A stretch of 64,000 nt of DNA from Frigoribacterium sp. CFBP 13712. GTDB taxonomy: Bacteria > Actinomycetota > Actinomycetes > Actinomycetales > Microbacteriaceae. Below are positions 33,261-42,119 of the stretch, in pieces. The notes beneath the pieces were generated by a model. The model was not told the DNA's origin, did no database searches, and saw only the letters and a program-made list of their open reading frames with translations. The position numbers and the translations under genes are program-made. Every line of letters starts with the position of its first letter. The first letter of the stretch is position 1. The stretch is from the NCBI RefSeq assembly GCF_014842255.1, contig NZ_JACYVH010000002.1:1-64000 (forward strand). Direction: 5' to 3'.

Positions 33261-34056
33261 GGGTGCCCTCCGCGGTCGGGGCGACCCGCGCCTCCTCGAC
33301 GGCGGTCCCGGGCGAGGCGGTCTCGGCCGCGGCGGTCTCGGCAGCCGCAGCGGCCTCCGCCTCCTCCGCCTCGAGCTCCTTGCGGCGCTTCCGCAGCAGG
33401 TGCCCGGCGAGGGCGACCAGCAGCGTCAGCCCGCCGGCCGCGCCCATGCCGATGCCGATGTGCACCTGCAGCAGCAGGGCCCCGACCCCCGCGCCGATCA
33501 GGATCATCAGCACCGCGAGCACCCGCCGCGGGAAGTTCTTGCCCGTGCCGCCGGCCAGCTTCGACTCCGATGCGAGACCCACGATGGTCGACGTGACGAC
33601 GACGGTGGTGACGTCGGCGACTGCGAGCTTGCGCGCCGCCGCGGCCTGCAGACCCATCGCCGCACCGAGCAGCCCGGTGATGGTGAACGCCCACGGCGAC
33701 CCCTCGACCGGCAGCACGACGAAGCACGACACCCCGAGGCCGAACAGCACCGTGCCGGTCACCGAGAACGCGATCGTGCTGCGACCCGACCAGCCCGCGC
33801 GAGCCGAGCGCAGCATCGCCCCGCCGATCGCCGCGCCGATCATGAACGCGACGAGCGCGACGATCGGGCCCACGATCGGCAGCCCGTCGGCCTGCGCGAT
33901 CGCCATGCCGAGGATGACCACGTTGCCGGTCATGTTCGCCGTGAACACGCGGTCGAGACCGAGGTAGCCGACGGCGTCGATGATGCCCGTCGTGAACGTC
34001 AGCGCGAGCATCATGAACAGGTGCATGCGCGCCTGATCGGCACGGAACTTCTTCAC
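33253..34056 (-). CDS. DUF1275 (YoaK-like) membrane protein
   Basis: 267 residues from GTG (complement 34054-34056) with AAAGGA upstream. DUF1275 signature: FTTGIIDAVGYLGLDRVFTANMTGNVVILG, six or so membrane helices, LQAAAARKLAVADVTTVVVTSTIVGL. The C-terminal ~50 residues are a Glu/Ala-rich cytoplasmic tail. Transporter-like but of unknown substrate. It is co-transcribed with allB by overlap; a role in moving the substrate or product of the cluster is possible. Confidence 0.88.
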   Translation of the reverse strand: MKKFRADQARMHLFMMLALTFTTGIIDAVGYLGLDRVFTANMTGNVVILGMAIAQADGLPIVGPIVALVAFMIGAAIGGAMLRSARAGWSGRSTIAFSVTGTVLFGLGVSCFVVLPVEGSPWAFTITGLLGAAMGLQAAAARKLAVADVTTVVVTSTIVGLASESKLAGGTGKNFPRRVLAVLMILIGAGVGALLLQVHIGIGMGAAGGLTLLVALAGHLLRKRRKELEAEEAEAAAAAETAAAETASPGTAVEEARVAPTAEGTRA

Positions 34057-34169
34057 GGGGGTCCTTTCGTCACGGCACGGTGGTCCGATTCTTCCAGCCG
34101 AGGAGGCGCGGGTCGGCATGATCCGCCCGTCGCGCGGGTCGGACGCCGGGCTCGAGCCCTGTGGGGGGA

Positions 34170-34760
34170 TCAGCCGGCGCGGTACTCGTGCGCCCAGCCG
34201 CCGGGCCCGAGCGACCACTCCCGGCGCCGGCTCGCTGTGTCGGGCGCGCTGACCCAGAAGGTGAGCCGGGTCGGGCGGACGACGAAGCCCGTCCAGCCCG
34301 CCGGCTGCTCGAACCCGTCGGCGTGCTCGCGCTCGAAGGCGTCCCAGCGTCGGCGGCGCTCATCGAGGGGGAGGGCTGCGAACTCGTGCGAGTTCAGCCA
34401 GGCGAGCTGCTGCAGGTAGGGCGAGCGGGCCGCGTAGGCGCCGGCGAGGGCCGCGTCGTCGGCGGTCTCCGCCCGACCCCGCACCACCAGCTGCCGCGTG
34501 AAGCCGGGCCAGAGCACGGTCAACGCCACCAGTGGTCTGGCCGTGATCTGCTCGACCTTGCGACTCGCCGCGTCGGTGTGGAACGCGAAGCCGTCGCGGT
34601 CGAACGAGCTCAGCAGCACGGTGCGGGCGTCCGGTGCGCCGTCGACGTCGACCGTCGAGAGGGTCACCTGCGGGCGCTCGGGGTCGTCGTTCGGCGGCAG
34701 CCACTCGGCGGCGAGCTCCCAGGCCTCGGCGGGCAGCGGGTGGCTCGCGGTGCCGGTCAC
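34170..34760 (-). CDS. pyridoxamine-5'-phosphate-oxidase-family flavoprotein
   Basis: 196 residues from GTG (complement 34758-34760), overlapping the creatininase-like stop by 4 nt. Sequence follows PdxH closely: TLSTVDVDGAPDARTVLLSSFDRDGFAFHTDAASRKVEQI (FMN phosphate contacts), LTVLWPGFTRQLVVRG, RSPYLQQL and C-terminal RPTRLTFWVS with ARRREWSLGPGGW-like ending. It may be a true PNP oxidase or a specialised flavin reductase/oxidase used by this cluster; genomic setting argues for the latter. Confidence 0.85.
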   Translation of the reverse strand: MTGTASHPLPAEAWELAAEWLPPNDDPERPQVTLSTVDVDGAPDARTVLLSSFDRDGFAFHTDAASRKVEQITARPLVALTVLWPGFTRQLVVRGRAETADDAALAGAYAARSPYLQQLAWLNSHEFAALPLDERRRRWDAFEREHADGFEQPAGWTGFVVRPTRLTFWVSAPDTASRRREWSLGPGGWAHEYRAG

Positions 34761-35605
34761 GCGCCGAAGCCGACGGGCCCGGGCGCCGGCAGGTGGCGGA
34801 ACCGCGCGATCTCGGCGAGCGACGCGACCCCCTTGCGCAGCGCCGTCTCGTAGAGCTCGGCGCCCCACTCGGCGGTCGCCCCGCTCGCGTCGCCGACCAC
34901 GCCGGCCGGGCCGAAGTCGTCGCTCAGCCAGCCGAAGTGCACCGGCCCGCCGTTGAACTTCACGTAGTCGAGGTCGATCATGTGGTCGGGGATCCACCGG
35001 GCGGCCTGCGTCATGTCGACCAGGTCGGGTCGCAGGTGCAGGATCATCGACGTCTCGCTGTGCCCGCCGTGCACGCCGAAGCCGTGCTCGTCGGGCCCGT
35101 TGACGCCGTCGCCGGGTGCCATGCCGGTGCCCATCAGGAACGTCCGCAGCCCGAAGCGGCGCCGCAGCTCGCGCAGGGCGACCTGCAGCAGGGCGATGTT
35201 GCCGCCGTGCCCGTTGTAGAAGACGAGGGTGCGCGCCGGGGTCGCGGCGACGGACCGGCCGATGTCGACCACGGTCTGCAGCAGCGTCTCGGCGGTCAGC
35301 CACATCGTGCCCGGCGCCCAGTGGTGCTCGTCCGACTTCGTGTAGGCGAGCGACGGCAGCAGCCAGACGTCCTGCCCGCCGGCCGCCGCCTCCTCGACCA
35401 CGGCTCGGCCGATCATGTCGGCCATCAGCCAGTCGGTGGCGAGCGGCAGGTGCGGCCCGTGGTGCTCGATCGCGCCCGTCGGCAGCACGATGATGCTGTC
35501 CTCGGTCAGCGCGGCCGCCGCGGCCGGCCCGCTCAGCTCGATCAGGTCGCGCGAGCGCCGCCCGGGCGCCGAGGAGGCGCGGGTGACGTCGTCGAGGCGG
35601 CTCAC
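34757..35605 (-). CDS. creatininase-family amidohydrolase
   Basis: 282 residues from GTG (complement 35603-35605). The creatininase metal motifs are all visible: GAIEHHGPHLPLATD, FYNGHGGN, and HGGHSETS. Members open cyclic amides: creatinine, formamides in riboflavin/F420 synthesis (ArfB), or amide side chains in heterocycle degradation. Overlaps both neighbours by 4 nt, so it is firmly in the operon. Its presence beside an FAD oxidase, an importer and two amidohydrolases suggests degradation of a nitrogen heterocycle. Confidence 0.88.
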   Translation of the reverse strand: MSRLDDVTRASSAPGRRSRDLIELSGPAAAAALTEDSIIVLPTGAIEHHGPHLPLATDWLMADMIGRAVVEEAAAGGQDVWLLPSLAYTKSDEHHWAPGTMWLTAETLLQTVVDIGRSVAATPARTLVFYNGHGGNIALLQVALRELRRRFGLRTFLMGTGMAPGDGVNGPDEHGFGVHGGHSETSMILHLRPDLVDMTQAARWIPDHMIDLDYVKFNGGPVHFGWLSDDFGPAGVVGDASGATAEWGAELYETALRKGVASLAEIARFRHLPAPGPVGFGA

Positions 35606-37005
35606 GAGACCTTCACCCCCGTGTCGATGCCGAGGCGTCCGGTGGGCACGGCGTGCCCGCCCTTCACGCCGGTGTCGGGGCCGCCGACGGTCGCGGGGTC
35701 GACGAGCTTGCCCGGGTTGAGCAGCCCCTCGGGGTCGGTGGACGCCGCCAGCTCGCGGGTGCGCGCCGGCTCGAAGTCGACGAACCACTGGTGCGGGTTG
35801 TGATACCCGACACCGAGCGCCTTGAGCTTCGCGAAGCCCGCGTAGACGTCGGCGGCGGTCGTGTAGACGCCGGCCAGCATGCCGATCGGGCGTCCGTGCT
35901 GCGACTCGATGTGCAGCATCCCGCCCTCGTAGACGGCGTGCACCTCGTCGATGCGGTCGACCAGGGCGTCACCCGAGACCTCGACATGGAAGTACCGGTC
36001 GGGGTAGGCCTTCTGCAGCCACTCGATCGGGTGGTTGTACGACATCATGCTGATCTTCATCGAGGTCTGCGCGCCCTCGCGGACGTCCTCGACGCGGCCC
36101 CCCGCCTCCTCGACCATCCGCGTGGCGAGCTCGACCGTGGCGACGTCGAGGATGGCGCGGAGGCTCACCCGCCCGGCCGGGATGCCGGGGTCGGCGGGCA
36201 GGGCGTCGGCCAGGGTCGGCAGATCTGCGCTGACCAGCCGCGGCGTGGGCTCGAGGTCGGCGAACGGGCGGATCAGGCTCAGAGCCTGCTCGAACGTGTC
36301 GAAGCTGGCGAAGAAGCCGCGCCAGTCCTGCAACGGCTCGAGCCGGACGGTGGCGCGCGCGATGATGCCGGCCGTGCCGTAGTTGTGGACGTAGGGCTGG
36401 GCGTCGTCGCCCTCGACGTGCACGAGTCGCGCCTCGGGGGAGGCGTGCACGACGTCGAGCGCCGTGACGAAGCCCGAGCTGTTCGACCCGTGCTTGATCG
36501 ACCCGGTGCCGCCCGAGCCGCCCGACAGGAACCCGCCGAGCGACGACTGCGCGGTCGACGGGTACATCAGGATCTGCTGACCCGTCTTGTTCGCGGCCTG
36601 TTCGAGGGCGACCATCGTCGCACCCGCCTCGGCGGTGATGACGCCGTCGCCGACCTCGACGATCGCCTTGGCGCGCGTCATGTCGAGCACGAGCCCGCCC
36701 GACATCGGGATCGCCTGGCCGTAGTTGCCGGTGCCCTTGCCTCGCGGGGTGACGGGCACGCCGTGACGCACCGCCGCGGCGACGACCTCGGCGATCTGCT
36801 CGGCGCTCGCCGGGTAGGCGACCAGGTCGGCGAGACCGAGCGGCAGCTGCTCGCTGATCACGGGCGAGAGCCGCGAGCCGTCGAGCGACGCCTTCTCGCG
36901 GGCGGCGAGCTCGACCGAGACTCCGCGCTCGCCGAGCAGAATGCGGAGCTCGCTCTCGAGGGCGACCAGCGCCTCCTGGGCTGCCGGGGGACGGATGTCG
37001 TTCAT
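35602..37005 (-). CDS. FAD-linked oxidase (GlcD/D-lactate-dehydrogenase-like)
   Basis: 467 residues from ATG (complement 37003-37005). PCMH FAD-binding domain: VTPRGKGTGNYGQAIPMSGGLVLD, STAQSSLGGFLSGGSGGTGSIKHG, YGTAGIIARATV; C-terminal FAD-oxidase lobe ends TDPEGLLNPGKLVDP, the characteristic NPGK motif. Oxidises a hydroxy acid or similar substrate, passing electrons to an acceptor. It is 60 nt downstream of the substrate-binding-protein gene and overlaps the creatininase-like gene by 4 nt. Confidence 0.88.
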   Translation of the reverse strand: MNDIRPPAAQEALVALESELRILLGERGVSVELAAREKASLDGSRLSPVISEQLPLGLADLVAYPASAEQIAEVVAAAVRHGVPVTPRGKGTGNYGQAIPMSGGLVLDMTRAKAIVEVGDGVITAEAGATMVALEQAANKTGQQILMYPSTAQSSLGGFLSGGSGGTGSIKHGSNSSGFVTALDVVHASPEARLVHVEGDDAQPYVHNYGTAGIIARATVRLEPLQDWRGFFASFDTFEQALSLIRPFADLEPTPRLVSADLPTLADALPADPGIPAGRVSLRAILDVATVELATRMVEEAGGRVEDVREGAQTSMKISMMSYNHPIEWLQKAYPDRYFHVEVSGDALVDRIDEVHAVYEGGMLHIESQHGRPIGMLAGVYTTAADVYAGFAKLKALGVGYHNPHQWFVDFEPARTRELAASTDPEGLLNPGKLVDPATVGGPDTGVKGGHAVPTGRLGIDTGVKVS

Positions 37006-37065
37006 GGTGCGTCCTGTCTGAAGAAGGAGGGGAGGGGGCCCGGCTCGCACCGGGCCCCCGGGTGA

Positions 37066-38244
37066 TCAGAAGCCGAGGCTGATCGAGTCGTCCAGGAACT
37101 CGTTCGTGTACAGGTCGGACGGCACCAGGCCCTCCTTCAGCGTCGAGCCCTGCTTCTCGAAGATCTCGGTGTCGAGGTCGATGACCGTCTGCATGCGCTC
37201 CTCGTCCATGTCGCCGACGTAGCCGTTGTCGCCGTCGGTCGCGATCTTCAGCTCCTTCATCTTGTCGACGGCGTACGCGGCGACGTCCTCGTCGTAGACC
37301 CAGCCGGTGTCGTACTGGTCGACCAGGTCGACGATCTTCTCGTTCGTCGCGTCGGGCGAGGCGAAGTAGTCGACGTCGGCCTGCTGCAGCACGGGCACGA
37401 GCTTCTCGAGGCAGGGGCTGAGCTCCTCGAGGTCGCCGGTGCGCACCGACATCGCCTCGGGGTAGATGGGGTAGCCGGTGTCGTTGATCAGCTGGTAGTC
37501 GAGCGGCTTGCCCCAGGCCGAGACCTGGTTCTCGTAGACGAACGGCTCGGCCGTCGCGAAGCCCTGCTGCGCGTCCTTGCCCTGCGCGACGACGAACTTC
37601 GCCGGGGTGCCGTCGTAGCTGCCGTCGGCGACCGACTCGGGGAGGATCCCGTTGCCGACCAGGTAGTCCATGTACGCGGCGCCGCCGAAGTAGCGGACGA
37701 CCCCGCCGTCGGCCTCGAGCTCGGTGCCGAGCTCCTCGATGGTCGACACGTCGGGGTAGGTCTCCGGGTCCCACATGATCATCTGCGGCGAGATGTCGTT
37801 CTCGGCGAAGACGGCGGTGGTGGGCAGGTCGGCCGAGTTCTGCACGGCGACGTCGGTGGTGACGTAGCCCATCGTGATCTCGTCGTCCTGGTACATCTGC
37901 GACGGCACGGTGTTGAAGCCGATGGCGGGGCCGCCGGCGCGGATCTCGACCTTGACGCCGGTGGGCTCGCCGCCGATCACGAGATCGCTCGAGACCGACT
38001 TCTGGTCGGCGTCGACGGTGTAGTCGTCGCCGAGCAGCTGGTACGCGTGGCCGTGCTCGGCCTCGGGGTTCCAGTCGGTCTGGATCACCACGGTCGCCGG
38101 GCAGACGCCCGAGAGGTCGACGGCCGAGCCGGCGGCGGCCTGCGGGGCGGCGTCGTCGCTCGAGCCGCTCGAGCAGGCGGAGAGCGCGGCGGCGGTGACG
38201 ACGACGAGGCCGAGCGCGGTGAGGGTGCGGGAGGTGCGGGGCAT
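37066..38244 (-). CDS. ABC importer substrate-binding lipoprotein (NMT1/SsuA-type)
   Basis: 392 residues. Signal peptide with lipobox ALSACSSGS (Cys24). The mature part begins CPATVVIQTDWNPEAEHGHAYQLLG, a pattern of NMT1/ThiY-like binding proteins for thiamine precursors, nitrate, sulphonates and other N-containing compounds; IGFNTVPSQMYQDDEITMGYVTTDVAVQNS follows. About 70 residues longer than SsuA. Ligand cannot be read. Followed by permease and ATPase genes upstream in transcription order. Confidence 0.88.
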   Translation of the reverse strand: MPRTSRTLTALGLVVVTAAALSACSSGSSDDAAPQAAAGSAVDLSGVCPATVVIQTDWNPEAEHGHAYQLLGDDYTVDADQKSVSSDLVIGGEPTGVKVEIRAGGPAIGFNTVPSQMYQDDEITMGYVTTDVAVQNSADLPTTAVFAENDISPQMIMWDPETYPDVSTIEELGTELEADGGVVRYFGGAAYMDYLVGNGILPESVADGSYDGTPAKFVVAQGKDAQQGFATAEPFVYENQVSAWGKPLDYQLINDTGYPIYPEAMSVRTGDLEELSPCLEKLVPVLQQADVDYFASPDATNEKIVDLVDQYDTGWVYDEDVAAYAVDKMKELKIATDGDNGYVGDMDEERMQTVIDLDTEIFEKQGSTLKEGLVPSDLYTNEFLDDSISLGF

Positions 38245-38338
38245 GGGGTCTCCTGTCGGGGGTGGAGCAGGGGATGGTGCGGGGCTGTGTGCGGGAGGTG
38301 CGGAGGGAGGAAGAGGGGAGGAGCCGAGGAGGCGCGGG

Positions 38339-39217
38339 TCAGTTCGCGCTGTACCAGCGCCCGATCGCGACGCGGCGGAGCCAGCCGAAGGCGACGAACA
38401 CGACCACGCCGAGCACGCTGGCGACGACGATGGCGGCGAACATCTCGGCGCCGTTGAGGCGCTGGTTCATCACCGAGATGAGCACGCCGAGGCCGCCGTC
38501 GCCGCGCTGGAAGAACTGGTCGGCGACGATGGCGCCGATCACCGAGAGCCCGGCCGAGTTGCGGAGTCCGATGAAGATCGACGGCAGCGCGGCGGGGAAC
38601 CTCAGCTTGGTCAGCAGGGTGAGACGCGAGGCGCCCTGCAGCTGGAAGAGCTCGCGCTGGCCCTTGTCGACCGACTGCAGGCCGAACAGCGTGTTCGACA
38701 CCATGGGGAACAGCGCGAACATGACCGTGACGATGATCCGCGACGGCATCTCGTAGCCGAAGAGCGAGCCGATCAGGGGCACGAGCGCGAGGATCGGGAT
38801 GCACTGCAGCACGACCGCGTAGGGGAACAGCGCGCTCTCGATCCAGCTGGCCTGCACCATCAGCACGGCCCAGGCCATGCCGATCACGATGGCGATCGCG
38901 AGGCCGATGACGGCGATCAGGGTCGTGTTGCCGAGCGCCTCGAGCAGGTCGGGTCGGAAGTCGCCGTCGAAGAGCAGCGCCTCGACGACCAGGTGCGGGT
39001 ACGGCACCAGGAACGGCAGACCGCGCACCTGGTCGTAGTACGCGGCGACCCCGTAGCCGACGCCGATCAGCGCGAAGAAGACGACGATCGGCAGCACGAT
39101 GTCGCGGACGCGCGTCGCCCGGGGCGACGCCTGGCGACGCGGCGGCTTCGGCCCCGAGAGGCGGGTGGCCGTCGTGGCGGCGGGCTCGGTGCGCGAGACG
39201 CGGGTGTCGACGGCCAT
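38339..39217 (-). CDS. ABC importer permease (SsuC/TauC-type)
   Basis: 292 residues. A long cytoplasmic N-terminus, then about six membrane spans, with the EAA-type loop GASRLTLLTKLRFPAALPSIFIGL that contacts the ATPase. Overlaps the ATPase stop by one codon (ATGA). A copy of the dispersed GAGGAGGCGCG motif lies just after its stop (38326-38336). Works with the binding protein at 37066-38244. Confidence 0.9.
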   Translation of the reverse strand: MAVDTRVSRTEPAATTATRLSGPKPPRRQASPRATRVRDIVLPIVVFFALIGVGYGVAAYYDQVRGLPFLVPYPHLVVEALLFDGDFRPDLLEALGNTTLIAVIGLAIAIVIGMAWAVLMVQASWIESALFPYAVVLQCIPILALVPLIGSLFGYEMPSRIIVTVMFALFPMVSNTLFGLQSVDKGQRELFQLQGASRLTLLTKLRFPAALPSIFIGLRNSAGLSVIGAIVADQFFQRGDGGLGVLISVMNQRLNGAEMFAAIVVASVLGVVVFVAFGWLRRVAIGRWYSAN

Positions 39218-39996
39218 CAGTTGTGCCCTTCTCGGAGTGCGTGGCTGACCTCGCCGACCAGTTCGGCGAACTCGGCGGTGAAGCGGATCTCGGGGTCGCG
39301 GGGCATCGGGAACGGCACGTCGAACTCGCCGACGATGCGACCGGGGCGGCCCGACATCACGACGACCCTCGTCGAGAGGTAGACGGCCTCCGACACCGAG
39401 TGGGTGATGAACAGGCCCGCGAAGCGCTTCTCGACGAACAGCCGCAGCAGCTCGTCGTTCAGACGCTCGCGTGTGATCTCGTCGAGGGCGCCGAACGGCT
39501 CGTCGAAGAGGAACAGCTCGGGGTCGAGGGTGAGCGAGCGGGCCAGCGACGCGCGCATCCTCATGCCGCCCGAGAGCTCCTTCGGCAGGTTCGACTCGAA
39601 CCCCGAGAGGCCGACGAGGTCGATCGACTCCTGCGCGGCCGCCCGACGCGTCGTCTTGGGCGCCCCGTTCAGCTCGGCGAGCAGCTCGACGTTGTCGCGG
39701 ACGCTCCGCCAGGGCAGCAGCGTGGCGTCCTGGAAGACGTAGCCGATGCGGTCGGTGTCGACCTCGGCGCTGCCGTGCGACGCCTGCTCCAGACCCGACG
39801 CGATGCGGAGCAGCGTGGACTTGCCGCAGCCCGACGGGCCGACGACGGTGACGAACTCGCCCCGGTCGACGGTGAGGTCGACGTCCTGCAGGGCGACGGT
39901 GCCGTTGGCGAACCGCATGGCGACGTCGCGGAAGTCGAGCAGCGTGTCGACCCGGGTCGACGTCGGCGGGGCGACGGGAGGGCTGGCGATGGTCAT
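39217..39996 (-). CDS. ABC importer ATPase (SsuB/TauB-type)
   Basis: 259 residues. Walker A GPSGCGKST, Q loop VFQDATLLPW, signature LSGGMRMRASLARSL, Walker B LFLFDEPFGALDEITR and H loop FITHSVSEAVYL are all intact. LSGGM-R-x-R is usual for nitrate/sulphonate/taurine-class importers. It energises uptake through the downstream permease. Begins 7 bp after the amidohydrolase stop. Confidence 0.93.
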   Translation of the reverse strand: MTIASPPVAPPTSTRVDTLLDFRDVAMRFANGTVALQDVDLTVDRGEFVTVVGPSGCGKSTLLRIASGLEQASHGSAEVDTDRIGYVFQDATLLPWRSVRDNVELLAELNGAPKTTRRAAAQESIDLVGLSGFESNLPKELSGGMRMRASLARSLTLDPELFLFDEPFGALDEITRERLNDELLRLFVEKRFAGLFITHSVSEAVYLSTRVVVMSGRPGRIVGEFDVPFPMPRDPEIRFTAEFAELVGEVSHALREGHN

Positions 39997-40003
39997 GATC
40001 GGG

Positions 40004-41341
40004 TCACCGGGTCTCTGCGAGGGTCGGGCGGGGCGAGGAGGGAGACGTCGGGGGTGCCGCCGACGTCGCGGCGGGCGACGTCGCGCTCGCCGACGTCGTG
40101 GTGGACGCCGTCGCGAGCGCCGCCGCGGGGTCGGCGACCTCGCGGGTGACGCGGCTCTCGGCGACGAGGCGACCGGCGTGCACGACGTACCGGTCGGCCG
40201 GGGCGTTCGCGACGACGTCGGCCAGCGACGTCGCGCGGACGGCGAGCAGCTCGGCCCGCGCCCCGGCCGTGACTCCCGCCGGGGGCAGCGCCATGACCGA
40301 TCGGGCCGAGTCGCTGACGGCGGCGTAGGCCTCGTCGATCGTCAGGTGGCCGGCGGTGACGAGCAGCATGGCCGTCTCGAGGGCGTCGCTGCGGCCGAGC
40401 GGGTTGAACGGGTCGCGCACGTTGTCGGCCCCGGCCGCGAGTCGGACGCCCGCGTCGAGCAGCGGCCGCAGCGCGGTGAGCCCCCGGGGCGTCGCGACGG
40501 GGTGGTCCCAGCCCTGCAGGTACAGGTTCGTGATCGGGTTCGCGATGATGCCGATGTCGGCCGCCAGCACGGCGGCGACGATGTCGTCGCGCTGCGCGAC
40601 GGGCATCGACCCGAGCCGGCTGCAGTGCCCGGCCGAGACGCTCGTCGTCCAGCCGACGACCCGTCGGGCGAACTCGTCGAGGGTGACGGCCCCGTCGAGG
40701 CTCTCGTCGGTGTGCAGGTCGACGCCGACTCCGCGGCGCTCGGCGATGTCGAGGAGGCGGTGGAGATCCCCATGGGGATCCCTCGCCAGGTGGGGCGCGC
40801 CTCCTACGAGGTCCACCCCGAGATCGAGCACGGCCTCGACGTCGGAGTCGGGGGAGTCCTGCGAGGCGAGGGCGACGATCTCGACGTCCATCAGCCCGCG
40901 GAGCTCGTCGCGCACCCGCACGAGCGCTTCGGCCCCGCGGGTCGGCCCGTCGCCGAGCAGCACGTCGACGTGGGTGCGCACGGCCGTGGTGCCCTGGGCG
41001 AGCATCGCGAGCAGCTGGCGTCGGGCGCGATCGGCGATGTCGTCGACCGTCATGGTGGCCGCGTAGACGCGCCACGAGGCGATCGCGAGCTCGAGGTCGC
41101 CCATCGGCGGGCGGATCGCGTCGAACGAGAGGGCCTTGTCGAGGTGCGCGTGCGGCTCGGCGGGCGCCGTGAGCAGCACGTGGCCGGCGAGGTCGAGGGT
41201 CTCCGACTCGGGGGCCGCGGGCACCGTGCCCGCCGCGACCACCGCCTCCACGGTGTCGCCCTCGATGAGCACGTCGACCACGTCGCCGCTCGGCAGGGTG
41301 GCGTTCCGCAGCAGGGCGAGCTGGCGGGGGAGTCGGGTCAC
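40004..41341 (-). CDS. cytosine-deaminase-like amidohydrolase
   Basis: 445 residues from GTG (complement 41339-41341). Metal ligands of the CodA class are all visible: EPHAHLDKAL, VDLHTDESLDG (H-x-D-E), SAGHCSRLGSM and AAGADNVRDPFNP with the final Asp. Such enzymes deaminate or hydrolyse pyrimidines and other N-heterocycles. The C-terminal ~45 residues (Ala/Ser/Thr-rich) are low complexity and probably disordered. First gene of the minus-strand importer/oxidase/amidase cluster; it diverges from an XRE-cupin regulator, with a palindrome between. Confidence 0.88.
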   Translation of the reverse strand: MTRLPRQLALLRNATLPSGDVVDVLIEGDTVEAVVAAGTVPAAPESETLDLAGHVLLTAPAEPHAHLDKALSFDAIRPPMGDLELAIASWRVYAATMTVDDIADRARRQLLAMLAQGTTAVRTHVDVLLGDGPTRGAEALVRVRDELRGLMDVEIVALASQDSPDSDVEAVLDLGVDLVGGAPHLARDPHGDLHRLLDIAERRGVGVDLHTDESLDGAVTLDEFARRVVGWTTSVSAGHCSRLGSMPVAQRDDIVAAVLAADIGIIANPITNLYLQGWDHPVATPRGLTALRPLLDAGVRLAAGADNVRDPFNPLGRSDALETAMLLVTAGHLTIDEAYAAVSDSARSVMALPPAGVTAGARAELLAVRATSLADVVANAPADRYVVHAGRLVAESRVTREVADPAAALATASTTTSASATSPAATSAAPPTSPSSPRPTLAETR

Positions 41342-41389
41342 GGAGGGCCTCTCGGGTCGGGCTGGCGATCAGGTGGTCGACGGGGCAGA

Positions 41390-41408
41390 ATGTTGATGGC
41401 GTCAACAT
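41390..41408. promoter_or_regulatory. operator-like palindrome in the divergent promoter region
   Basis: ATGTTGA-TGGCG-TCAACAT at 41390-41408: 7-bp perfect arms with a 5-bp spacer. It is 49 bp upstream of the minus-strand amidohydrolase start and about 125 bp ahead of the XRE-cupin gene. The obvious ligand is the XRE-cupin regulator. Confidence 0.65.
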
Positions 41409-41531
41409 GCGTCAATCTAAGGAGTGCTCGTTTCCGACAGATGACGCGACCGTTTCGCCGTGTAAATTGCTCGGATCGAGCACCGGACCCCGTGGTAGAC
41501 CTCGTCAGACCACCCGAACCAGGAGGCCCCC

Positions 41532-42119
41532 GTCACGTCCCTCGACGCCCCCGTCGATCAGCAGGCCCTGGCGGTCGGCGGTCGGATCCGCGCCCTCCGC
41601 CGCGCTCGCGGGCTGACCCTCGTGCAGCTCGCCGCCGAGGCTCAGCTGTCGCACCCGTTCCTCAGCCAGCTCGAGCGCGGGCTCGCGAGGCCGAGCATGG
41701 TGTCGCTCGAGCGCATCGCCCGGGCGCTCGGGTCGAGCCAGGTCGAGATCCTCGCCGCGGTCGACGACCGACGCGCCGCCGACGGGCCGGTCGTGGGCTT
41801 CGTGGGTGCCGCCGACGGGTCGACCGGGCGCTACGGACAGGCCGCCGCGCGCCTCCTGACCCCGTCCGACCGGCCGTTCCGGGTGATGGAGATGTCGGGG
41901 GCGAACCTCGATCCCGGCGACTTCTTCGTGCACGCCGAAGACGAGTTCGTGCACGTGGTCGCCGGGCGGCTGCGGGTCGACCTCGACGCCGAGGGTGCGC
42001 GGGTTCTGGCCGCGGGCGACTCGCTGTACTACGGCGGCGGCACCCGCCACCGCTGGAGCGCCGTCGGCGACGACGGCTACACGCTGTTCGTCGTCAAGCA
42101 GAGACCGGAGCCCGTGTGA
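41532..42119 (+). CDS. XRE-family regulator with C-terminal cupin domain
   Basis: About 195 residues. HTH_3: GGRIRALRRARGLTLVQLAAEAQLSHPFLSQLERGLARPSMVSLERIARALG; cupin: GDFFVHAEDEFVHVVAGRLRVDL and GDSLYYGGGTRHRWSAVG. Such SutR/PuuR-like regulators sense a small metabolite in the cupin. The start is odd: AGGAGG (41521-41526) is followed at the right distance by GTC (41532), and no ATG, GTG or TTG occurs between the in-frame stop at 41496 and GTG 41622, which would cut off half of the HTH. The coordinates given assume initiation at the GTC. It overlaps the reductase gene (GTGA). Likely regulator of the divergent importer cluster. Confidence 0.8.
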   Translation, partial: VTSLDAPVDQQALAVGGRIRALRRARGLTLVQLAAEAQLSHPFLSQLERGLARPSMVSLERIARALGSSQVEILAAVDDRRAADGPVVGFVGAADGSTGRYGQAAARLLTPSDRPFRVMEMSGANLDPGDFFVHAEDEFVHVVAGRLRVDLDAEGARVLAAGDSLYYGGGTRHRWSAVGDDGYTLFVVKQRPEPV

